NCBI GenBank assembly: GCA_015661585.1
Contig: DQVU01000186.1
Span: 1-5,023 of the forward strand
DNA length: 5,023 nt
Direction of reading: 5' to 3'
Origin: Methanothermococcus okinawensis
GTDB lineage: Archaea > AGJL01 > Methanococci > Methanococcales > Methanococcaceae
Both the position numbers and the translations under genes were made by a program. Positions within the stretch are counted from its first letter, which is position 1, and each line of letters opens with the position of its first letter. Positions 1 to 5,023 of the stretch are shown one piece after another. Under the pieces are notes generated by a model. That model was given only the letters and a program-made list of their open reading frames with translations. It had not been told where the DNA came from and made no database searches.

Positions 1-881
1 CTGTGGGTAGTCTTTATCTGTCCATCCTCGTCCTGGAGGAAATATGAATACATCCCATGGAGAATACCCTTCTTACCCTTAAGTAATGTGGCGGCATGTT
101 TATCTGTATCTAATCCCTCACCAGCAGCCTCAACTCCAATGAGTCTAACCTCTTTATACTTTATAAACTCATGAAATATACCTATGGCGTTACTCCCCCC
201 TCCAACACAGGCGACGATACAGTCAGGTAATCTCCCCTCCATCTCCAATATCTGTCTCTTAGCCTCCCTCCCTATTACAGATTGAAAGTCCCTAACCATT
301 GTAGGGTATGGGTGAGGTCCTACAGCGGAACCTATGAGGTAGTGGGTGTATTCGAAGGTCTCCACCCAGTCCCTTAACGCCTCGTTAATGGCGTCCTTTA
401 GGGTTTTTGAACCAGAATCTACAGGATATACCTCTGCCCCGTGAAGTCTCATTTTATACACGTTCAACCTCTGCCTCTCCATATCAATAGTACCCATGTA
501 TATCCTAGTCTCCATCTTAAATAGTGCCCCTGCCATGGCGGTGGATAGTCCATGCTCCCCTGCACCAGTCTCTGCTATCAGTCTCGTCTTTCCCATCTTC
601 TTTGCTAAGAGAGCCTGTCCTATACTGTTATTTATCTTATGGGCACCGCCGAGGAGTAGATCCTCCCTCTTTAGGTATATTTTGGCTCCTCCTATCTTCT
701 CTGTAAGGTTTTTGGCAAAGTAGAGAGGTGTCTCCCTACCGGCGTAGTTCCTTAGATAGTAGTCCAGTTCCGCCTTGAATTCAGGGTCATCTTTGTACTT
801 CTTGTAAGCCTTTTCCAACTCTTTTAGAGGAGGTTTAAGTACCTCTGGGACGTACTGTCCTCCGTACTCTCCAAATTTCAT
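1..881 (-). CDS. trpB: Tryptophan synthase beta chain, N-terminal 293 codons (3' end outside window)
   Basis: TrpB joins indole and L-serine to give L-tryptophan in a PLP-dependent reaction in the cytoplasm, normally as an alpha2-beta2 complex with TrpA. The visible part begins MKFGEYGGQYVPE and follows the ordinary TrpB (TrpB1) family without frameshift. Landmarks are AGRETPLY (about 47-54), the PLP-lysine motif GAHKIN with K82, the catalytic glutamate E104 in AETGAG, GPHPYP near 178, and the glycine-rich phosphate loop CVGGGSNA near 208. By comparison with the roughly 390-residue Pyrococcus enzyme about three quarters is present. The ATG at 881 is chosen because GGTGAT lies six bases upstream. 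It starts 19 bases after secG stops, so the two are probably co-transcribed. Two positions look odd: the motif reads GAGEHG rather than the usual GAGQHG, and L77 stands where Pyrococcus furiosus has His. These may be normal for this lineage. Confidence 0.97.
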   Translation of the reverse strand, partial: MKFGEYGGQYVPEVLKPPLKELEKAYKKYKDDPEFKAELDYYLRNYAGRETPLYFAKNLTEKIGGAKIYLKREDLLLGGAHKINNSIGQALLAKKMGKTRLIAETGAGEHGLSTAMAGALFKMETRIYMGTIDMERQRLNVYKMRLHGAEVYPVDSGSKTLKDAINEALRDWVETFEYTHYLIGSAVGPHPYPTMVRDFQSVIGREAKRQILEMEGRLPDCIVACVGGGSNAIGIFHEFIKYKEVRLIGVEAAGEGLDTDKHAATLLKGKKGILHGMYSYFLQDEDGQIKTTH

Positions 882-887
882 CCCTCT

Positions 888-893
888 ATCACC
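888..893 (-). promoter_or_regulatory. trpB ribosome binding site (GGTGAT)
   Basis: On the minus strand GGTGAT lies six bases before the trpB ATG, inside the 19-base secG-trpB gap. It matches the archaeal anti-Shine-Dalgarno end of 16S rRNA and fixes the start at 881. There is no room in the gap for a promoter, which supports co-transcription with secG. Confidence 0.8.
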
Positions 894-900
894 TTAATTT

Positions 901-1065
901 TTAGATAAAGATACCGTAATTGAGGATAACCTCTAAGATAATTATGGAGATTGCAATCCCTAACACCTTCTCAGGAGTTATCTTTATCTTTGATATATCT
1001 GTATCCATGTATCTAATCAATCCTGCACTTGTGGCCAATCCTCTCTCTTCATCTCTTCTAGCCAT
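901..1065 (-). CDS. secG: Preprotein translocase subunit Sec61-beta (archaeal SecG)
   Basis: This is the small tail-anchored subunit of the archaeal SecYE-beta translocon, the channel through which secreted and membrane proteins pass. The 54-residue product starts MARRDEERGLATSAGLIRYM. The SAGLIRYM(D) stretch at 13-21 is the hallmark of archaeal Sec61-beta. A short charged linker rich in Lys and Ile follows, then one C-terminal membrane helix at about 34-54 (VLGIAISIIILEVILNYGIF), with the N-terminus expected in the cytosol. Length and layout are exactly as in the family. The start is the only ATG before the hallmark and has GTGAT just upstream. The gene lies between aglB and trpB. Translocon and oligosaccharyltransferase genes lying close together makes functional sense, but the 286-base spacer and separate promoter signals argue that secG is transcribed apart from aglB. 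Confidence 0.94.
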   Translation of the reverse strand: MARRDEERGLATSAGLIRYMDTDISKIKITPEKVLGIAISIIILEVILNYGIFI

Positions 1066-1068
1066 GGT

Positions 1069-1073
1069 ATCAC
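1069..1073 (-). promoter_or_regulatory. secG ribosome binding site (GTGAT)
   Basis: GTGAT on the minus strand, three bases before the secG ATG, is a partial match to the archaeal GGAGGTGAT consensus. The spacing is short, so the site is weaker than those of aglB and trpB. Confidence 0.5.
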
Positions 1074-1104
1074 AGTTGATAAGTTTGTAAAATCTGAAAC
1101 TTTA

Positions 1105-1116
1105 ATTATATATTAA
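1105..1116 (-). promoter_or_regulatory. Putative TATA box for the secG-trpB unit
   Basis: The minus strand reads TTTAATATATAA here, a fair archaeal TATA element about 40-50 bases before the secG start. Start of transcription would be expected about 25 bases downstream, near 1085, leaving a leader of roughly 20 bases. The whole spacer is AT-rich, so chance matches are likely. Confidence 0.4.
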
Positions 1117-1171
1117 ATATTCTAATATAATAATAAAAATATATATTATAAGAATATTAAAGAATGATAAT

Positions 1172-1262
1172 AAAAATACATAAGGAGGCGGAGATCCTCC
1201 ACTATACTTTATAGATAGAGCCTGATAATGATTGAAATCTTACCTTTCTCCAACTTTCATTT
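1172..1262 (-). ncRNA. Candidate small structured RNA, copy 1 (downstream of aglB)
   Basis: A GC-richer island sits inside an otherwise almost pure A/T spacer, the usual look of stable RNA genes in AT-rich thermophilic archaea. On the minus strand it carries a block running from AAAGGTAAGATT (1247-1236), through a 12-base spacer, to AGGCTCTATCTATAA (1223-1209) and TAGTGG (1204-1199). The same blocks recur with the same spacing at 4308-4259. A bulged 10-bp hairpin spans 1220-1197, and an alternative 5-bp GC hairpin spans 1200-1184. T5 follows at 1176-1172, and a TATA-like element lies upstream at about 1281-1294, which together suggest a free-standing transcript of about 90 nt. Boundaries are guesses. 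The plus strand also has a TATA-like stretch and a T7 run, but the hairpin's G-U pairs favour the minus strand. I do not recognise a known family. Confidence 0.5.
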
Positions 1263-1280
1263 TTTTATCATTTTTATTAT

Positions 1281-1294
1281 TATTATATATTTAT
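1281..1294 (-). promoter_or_regulatory. Putative TATA box for the copy-1 RNA
   Basis: The minus strand reads AAATATATAATAAT here, downstream of the aglB T-run and about 25-30 bases before the GC-rich island. The spacing fits an archaeal promoter for a small RNA starting near 1262. AT-rich background makes this weak evidence by itself. Confidence 0.3.
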
Positions 1295-1331
1295 TATTTT
1301 TCACTAAATAAGATTTTATAAAATTATTAAG

Positions 1332-1338
1332 AAAAAAA
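1332..1338 (-). terminator. Oligo-T terminator after aglB
   Basis: Seven consecutive T on the minus strand lie 13 bases past the aglB stop, within TTTATTTTTTTCTTAAT. Archaeal RNA polymerase stops at T-runs of this size without a hairpin. If it works, the island at 1172-1262 is not simply the aglB 3' untranslated region. Confidence 0.55.
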
Positions 1339-1351
1339 TAAACTTAATTCC

Positions 1352-3961
1352 TTAATTCAAATACTTCTTTCCGTAATCTACCCTATATATCTTGAATCCT
1401 GGCTGTATTCCTGGATGTGTAGGATCCCATGTAGCCTTAACCAGTTTAATATGTTTCAATCCAGCACCGTCTAAGAAGTGAAGTTTTGTGTATATGCTAT
1501 CTTCCAGGTTTCTCGTTGATATCCAGGCGTATGTTAAGTATGTTTTGTTATCTAAAGGTTCCACTCTAACAATTAAACTATAGACACCATTTTCATTGAA
1601 TACATTGTTATATAACTTATCTCCATGCTTCACAATAACCTTATGGAATCCTGTTATATTTTCACCTACTATAGCATTTCTATTCACATTGTAAACTATA
1701 TCATAACTGTGTAGTGTGTTGTTTTTTATCACTATCAGATTTACAATCATATAGTTGTCCCTCTTTTGAATAGGTATTCTAATCACGAAAGAGTCATTAA
1801 TTAAAAATCCATCCCCCCCAGATAACCTCATATAGAATCCCTGTTCCCTCTTATAGTTAGGAGTTTCTGGAGGTAAATCGAAATCCCAGAAACCAAACAT
1901 ACTCCAGACAGAGGCTATATCAGTCATCCTGTTGTAGGTGATAAGATAATCTGGGTTGGGATTTTCTGGATGGGTGTAGTTTAGAAGTGTTCTGGCATCT
2001 TCGTCACTTAGGTGATATTTCTCAGTGAGTATCTCATAGGCCTTACTTCTACTTACCGGAAGTATCTCGTTGAGTATCTTAACTGTCATAGATACGTTGT
2101 TATTGGTATAGTTCATGAGGATACCTCCCCTTTCAAAGGCCTTATCTCCACTTGTGGCGAGCATCCTTATTATACCTACTGATAGGTTTTCGTTGGATGT
2201 TGCAAAGGCTCTACCTACCCAATAGGCCCTTGGGGAGTTCTGGGATCCTCCGTCGAAAGTTACCATCTTCCTCGTAGCCCAGGTGTATATATGTCCGTTA
2301 TCCCACCAACAGGTAATTACTGTATTATTTGGCGTTTCCTCCTTTATCCAATCTAAACCCTCCTTCCAACCGTTGTTAAATGTTGGTGCAGTATAGAAGG
2401 GGACAGCACTGGCTAAGGGGGGTAAGACTAAGGACAGTGCCAGTAGTAAAGTAACAACCTTTTTCATCCTGTTGTTATGGGAAACTACTATATCTGTTAT
2501 CTTATATATACCAAGTATTCCTAGGACAAGTAGAAATCCATAGGCGGCAATTGGAACGTAAGTTGTAGGTAGTACAATTTTTGGTATCTCAGGGAGTGTC
2601 TTAAACAGGGTATAGAGGAAGAATATTCCAACTGTTGGATAAATTATCCAATTTATCAACTCGTCGTCCCTTCTATTTATAACATTCACCAACTGTCCAA
2701 TGAATATACCCACACCTATAGAGAGGGGAGGTGTCATTAAACCGATAAACCTTACTCCTTTTGTAGCAGCATAATATGTTGCAGCGAGCCATATTGTAAG
2801 AAGGAGGGCGTATTTCAGATCTACCTTAATATCTTCCTTTTCATACCTCATGGAGATAAAGGATGTCAATATTCCCAAGATCCCTAATATAAATAATGGG
2901 GCATTTCCCAACGCCTCATTTACAATCTCTTCAATTGTTGGTGTCTGAAGTTCAGATACTGTGGTAAATACGTTAGGCCAACCTGTGACCTTGGTAGTTT
3001 CCTTTATTTTGATAAATTCAAATGGTGAGAGGATACCTCCTATGAAAACATTTACACCATAAAGTAGAGAAATTAGAAGGGCACCTCCAACGATGAAAAT
3101 ACTTAGTATGGGTAGAAGTCTCTTTATATCATCCACTAAAAGTGGAAGGGATATTTTATCTCCATATCTACTTATAAGGAAGGTATATACCGCATACAGT
3201 ACTAAGAAGACCCCAACTACGTAGTATCCGTACCACCAACCTGCCCACATCCGTGGAGCCAGTGTCATTGTAAGTGTTGCCAAGACTGTACATACGAGGG
3301 ATAACTTCAAGTCCCTCTGATTGTGAAGAGCCTCCATAATAAACCATACGATGAAGAGTATAGGCAATATCTCAAATATAGGAGTATCTGCAAAACCTGC
3401 AGAGGTTTTATAGAGTAATGCAGGGGTGGAGACTATAGTTAATGCTCCTACAACCCCACCAATGTTACTTCTGGTAACTCTTCTAACTATGAAGAAGATA
3501 GGTATTCCCAAGAGAATACTTAAAAGAGGTGGTATCCAGAAGGCTGCGTTCATTAGAGTTACTGTTGGATCTATGGAGTGCCATATCTCATACACTATGA
3601 TAGTTGCATAGGTTATTGCAGGTACAGATCTAGTTATTGGATGACCAGGAGGAGCATACTGGCAGGTATCATAAGGTACCCACTTCCCATCTATATACTT
3701 CAACGTCTCTCCGAGATGACCATGATTGTAGTAGTTTTCAGTAAGTCTCAGGTAGTAGTAGGGATCTAACGCTACAAGGTACATCCTTCCATTTTCATCG
3801 GAGAACATCTCTTTTAACTTCTCATTCTCAGAAAATCCCATATCTGCAGGTTGAGCCCTCAGTTGGAAACTTATAAGACCTATAAGTAGCAGAATAAGGA
3901 TCAACTTTAGATGTTCATATTTCTTGAAAAATTTGTGAATCTTCTCTAACACCTCTTTCAT
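1352..3961 (-). CDS. aglB: Oligosaccharyltransferase AglB (STT3 family)
   Basis: AglB moves a preassembled glycan from a dolichol phosphate carrier to Asn in N-X-S/T sequons of proteins on the outer face of the membrane. The 869-residue product has the STT3 layout: about 13 membrane segments from 19 to 520, then an outward globular domain from 520 to 869. Likely catalytic landmarks are D66 in the first external loop (LDPYYYLR), D192 in SAGFADTPIFE, E337 in the external-loop-5 motif TVSE, R404 in KGVRF, and the sequon-binding motif at 552-556. That last motif reads WWDNG instead of the textbook WWDYG. Nine N-X-S/T sequons occur, all in the globular domain. Length is within the archaeal range and the frame is intact. 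The ATG at 3961 has GGAGGT five bases upstream and a TATA box 50 bases upstream. The UbiD homologue upstream and secG downstream give a plausible cell-surface context, but spacing suggests separate transcripts. Confidence 0.97.
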   Translation of the reverse strand: MKEVLEKIHKFFKKYEHLKLILILLLIGLISFQLRAQPADMGFSENEKLKEMFSDENGRMYLVALDPYYYLRLTENYYNHGHLGETLKYIDGKWVPYDTCQYAPPGHPITRSVPAITYATIIVYEIWHSIDPTVTLMNAAFWIPPLLSILLGIPIFFIVRRVTRSNIGGVVGALTIVSTPALLYKTSAGFADTPIFEILPILFIVWFIMEALHNQRDLKLSLVCTVLATLTMTLAPRMWAGWWYGYYVVGVFLVLYAVYTFLISRYGDKISLPLLVDDIKRLLPILSIFIVGGALLISLLYGVNVFIGGILSPFEFIKIKETTKVTGWPNVFTTVSELQTPTIEEIVNEALGNAPLFILGILGILTSFISMRYEKEDIKVDLKYALLLTIWLAATYYAATKGVRFIGLMTPPLSIGVGIFIGQLVNVINRRDDELINWIIYPTVGIFFLYTLFKTLPEIPKIVLPTTYVPIAAYGFLLVLGILGIYKITDIVVSHNNRMKKVVTLLLALSLVLPPLASAVPFYTAPTFNNGWKEGLDWIKEETPNNTVITCWWDNGHIYTWATRKMVTFDGGSQNSPRAYWVGRAFATSNENLSVGIIRMLATSGDKAFERGGILMNYTNNNVSMTVKILNEILPVSRSKAYEILTEKYHLSDEDARTLLNYTHPENPNPDYLITYNRMTDIASVWSMFGFWDFDLPPETPNYKREQGFYMRLSGGDGFLINDSFVIRIPIQKRDNYMIVNLIVIKNNTLHSYDIVYNVNRNAIVGENITGFHKVIVKHGDKLYNNVFNENGVYSLIVRVEPLDNKTYLTYAWISTRNLEDSIYTKLHFLDGAGLKHIKLVKATWDPTHPGIQPGFKIYRVDYGKKYLN

Positions 3962-3966
3962 ACTGT

Positions 3967-3972
3967 ACCTCC
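3967..3972 (-). promoter_or_regulatory. aglB ribosome binding site (GGAGGT)
   Basis: A full-strength GGAGGT on the minus strand, five bases before the ATG at 3961, decides the aglB start. Confidence 0.85.
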
Positions 3973-4010
3973 GTTGAAACTTTGAAGATATCTATAGTTA
4001 GTAGGAATAT

Positions 4011-4020
4011 GATATAAATA
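4011..4020 (-). promoter_or_regulatory. aglB TATA box
   Basis: The minus strand reads TATTTATATC, close to the archaeal TTTATATA consensus, with the purine stretch AAAGA just upstream (4025-4021) as a possible BRE. Transcription would start near 3988-3990 and leave a leader of about 28 bases carrying the GGAGGT site. This places the islands at 4187-4470 outside the aglB messenger. Confidence 0.6.
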
Positions 4021-4186
4021 TCTTTAATCTTAATCCCACCAAAGTAAATTTAAAAATATAGAGTAACGAACAAAATTATTTATAAAACCACGTGTAGAGA
4101 AATATTACATAATTTTTATTATTTAATAAAAATAAATTATAAAAAGTATGATTAAAATCAAAATAATAGAAATATCATTTTTTATT

Positions 4187-4320
4187 CTCTGGACTACTGG
4201 GTACTAGTAGGAATAGGAAGGAATCCTGTTAGCCCTTTCTTCTTAGAGATGTTTGGACCCACTACAATATTACGGATGGAGCCTTACCAACGAGATAATC
4301 TTATCTTTTCTTAAGTACTT
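4187..4320 (-). ncRNA. Candidate small structured RNA, copy 2 (upstream of aglB)
   Basis: On the minus strand this island carries AAAGATAAGATT (4308-4297), 12 unrelated bases, AGGCTCCATCCGTAA (4284-4270) and TAGTGG (4264-4259), matching copy 1 in order, orientation and spacing. The matching hairpin spans 4280-4258 with eight pairs, one bulge in the same place as copy 1, and one C-A mismatch. The island extends further 3' than copy 1, with a possible stem CTACT/AGTAG at 4210-4194. The aglB TATA box lies downstream, so the island should not be part of the aglB leader. T5 runs occur later at 4145-4141 and 4132-4128. Ends are uncertain. Alternatives are a 3'-end element of the upstream transcription unit or a decayed repeat. 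Confidence 0.45.
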
Positions 4321-4406
4321 AGGATATCTTTTATTATTTTATTTATTATTAATAATCAGATCTTAAAGAGTTCTCCCGTTTATCTACCTTTATTAGACAG
4401 ACTTCA

Positions 4407-4445
4407 TCAGAATCTTCGGAGAGGACAGAACTCCTCACATTCTGA
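4407..4445. repeat. Long inverted repeat (hairpin, third island)
   Basis: A perfect 7-bp outer stem, TCAGAAT (4407-4413) with ATTCTGA (4439-4445), encloses an internal loop (7 nt on one side, 2 nt on the other). Inside it is a perfect 5-bp stem, GAGGA (4421-4425) with TCCTC (4432-4436), and a 6-nt loop. It lies 51 bases past the UbiD-family stop. It could be a small RNA, a 3' end processing or termination structure for the upstream gene, or a DNA-level protein site. There is no strong T-run beside it on the minus strand. It does not share the blocks of the duplicated element. Confidence 0.6.
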
Positions 4446-4495
4446 CTTGGATAATCTCCTTTTCATTAAGTTCTAACATCTTCAAATCTTTAAAA

Positions 4496-5023
4496 TCAGT
4501 CTTTAGGCACCTCCACCCTAATAAAATCTTCCCTATTTTTCCTTAAACTTATAGTGGCATCTATACCCATCTTTGCAGTTGTTTTATCCTCATCTATTGA
4601 GGGATCTAGGGAAGATCCTTTGGCACCCTTTATTATAATCACATCCCTATCTGCCTGTACCCTCGTCGCTATGGCGTACTCCACATCCTTGGGATCGTGT
4701 ATATCTATATCCTCATCTACAACTACCACATGTTTCAAACTTGGATGGGAGGCTAAGGCTGCGAGTATTGCATTCTTTCCATCTCCCTCAGTCCTCTTTT
4801 CAATGGAAATTACAGCATGTAGCCAGCAACATCCCCCCTCTGTTAGTACAACATCCTTTACAGTGGGTACTGCATTCCTTACACCTTTGAATATCCTAGG
4901 TTCCTGAGGTAGTCCCATAAGCACCTTGTGCTCTATTCCTCCAGGTAGTAGGGCGTGGAATATAGGGTTTTCCTTCCTCTTCAGGGATGTTATCCTTATA
5001 ACTGGCTGTTTTCTAACCTTGTC
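4496..5023 (-). CDS. UbiD-family decarboxylase, C-terminal 175 residues (5' end outside window)
   Basis: UbiD enzymes are prenylated-FMN-dependent decarboxylases. In archaea the best-supported role for a homologue is anhydromevalonate phosphate decarboxylase in the modified mevalonate pathway to isoprenoids. The visible C-terminal portion opens on the window edge in frame and has family motifs: PIFHALLPGGIEHKVLMGLP near 21-40, the acidic strand VVVDEDIDIHDPKDVEYA with a following TR pair, and the terminal KMGIDAT that matches KMGLDAT of bacterial UbiD. The catalytic Glu-Arg-Glu residues should lie upstream of the window, so activity cannot be judged. An in-frame Met at 4924 is internal, because the reading frame and family similarity continue past it to 5023. 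The stop is TGA, followed by a spacer with hairpins. Substrate assignment is inference: some methanogens carry more than one UbiD homologue. Confidence 0.9.
   Translation of the reverse strand, partial: DKVRKQPVIRITSLKRKENPIFHALLPGGIEHKVLMGLPQEPRIFKGVRNAVPTVKDVVLTEGGCCWLHAVISIEKRTEGDGKNAILAALASHPSLKHVVVVDEDIDIHDPKDVEYAIATRVQADRDVIIIKGAKGSSLDPSIDEDKTTAKMGIDATISLRKNREDFIRVEVPKD

Larger units (their letters stand above)
3962..4495. other. 534-base intergenic region with two GC-richer islands
   Basis: No convincing protein gene lies between aglB and the UbiD-family gene. From the aglB side the stretch holds the aglB Shine-Dalgarno and TATA box (3967-4020); AT-rich sequence with nothing I recognise to about 4185, apart from a lone CACGTG palindrome near 4089; a GC-richer island at 4187-4320 with the second copy of the duplicated element; an AT-rich break near 4322-4350; and a second island at about 4370-4460 with a long hairpin. 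The only open frames here are 19 and 29 codons with no suitable ribosome binding site. Confidence 0.8.

Noticed and set aside
496..723. Plus-strand open frames at 496-723, 524-706, 3426-3611, 3578-3769 and 4554-4907
   Set aside because: All lie opposite well-recognised minus-strand genes (trpB, aglB, UbiD family) and show no family features.
1224..1240. C/D box guide RNA boxes (CTGA and ATGATTG) on the plus strand
   Set aside because: The C box is imperfect, no second C/D pair is present at proper distance, and the hairpin evidence favours the other strand.
1231..1247. tRNA T-loop look-alike (TTCAATC) in copy 1 of the element
   Set aside because: The homologous spacer in copy 2 has no such sequence, and no acceptor or anticodon arms can be drawn.
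4232..4284. M-box (Mg2+ riboswitch) resemblance on the minus strand: GGTAAGGCTCC, then GTCC-AAAC-a small stem-GGGC-TAACAG
   Set aside because: The words and a small nested stem recall the M-box core, but the outer stems could not be matched, copy 1 shares only AGGCTC, and the aglB TATA box lies downstream. A covariance search with the M-box model would settle it.
4349..4438. A 29-codon GTG-started open frame on the minus strand
   Set aside because: No ribosome binding site at useful distance; it runs through the hairpin at 4407-4445 and into AT-rich sequence. Length is within chance expectation.
4407..4466. A 19-codon ATG-started open frame with a C-x-x-x-C pair on the minus strand
   Set aside because: No Shine-Dalgarno before the ATG, very short, and its 3' part coincides with the hairpin.
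4496..4924. A complete 142-residue protein starting at Met 4924
   Set aside because: The same frame stays open to the window edge and the upstream residues are typical UbiD sequence, so this Met is internal.

Overview
The window looks like chromosomal DNA from a methanogenic archaeon of the Methanococcales, probably a thermophilic one. Four things point there: an archaeal Sec61-beta protein, an archaeal AglB/STT3 oligosaccharyltransferase, Shine-Dalgarno sites of the GGAGGT/GGTGAT type, and very AT-rich spacers broken by short GC-richer islands. The placement rests on recognising the proteins by eye and I could not run a search.

All four recognised genes are on the minus strand. In transcription order they are: the 3' part of a UbiD-family decarboxylase gene (5023 to 4496, cut by the window edge); a 534-base spacer; aglB, complete (3961 to 1352); a 286-base spacer; secG/Sec61-beta, complete at 54 codons and too short for a length-filtered ORF search (1065 to 901); and, 19 bases further on, trpB (881 to 1), cut by the other edge. 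secG and trpB look co-transcribed. aglB has its own TATA box and ribosome binding site, and a T7 run lies 13 bases past its stop.

Three of the gene products touch the cell-surface pathway. Sec61-beta belongs to the translocon and AglB glycosylates proteins emerging from it. The UbiD homologue may act in the archaeal mevalonate pathway that ultimately makes AglB's dolichol lipid carrier; this last link is inference. TrpB makes tryptophan and appears to be an operon passenger.

The most unusual content is in the two spacers. Each holds a GC-richer island with the same roughly 50-nt element in the same orientation, one downstream and one upstream of aglB. The two copies share three blocks (29 of 33 positions identical, most differences transitions) around a 12-nt spacer of fixed length but unrelated sequence, and both can fold a similar bulged hairpin. 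In both, the 3' arm of that hairpin could instead pair with sequence further downstream. I read these as a candidate small structured RNA family or switch-like element. A third island, 4407-4445, holds a separate hairpin with a perfect 7-bp outer stem. I could not match any of the three to a known RNA family.
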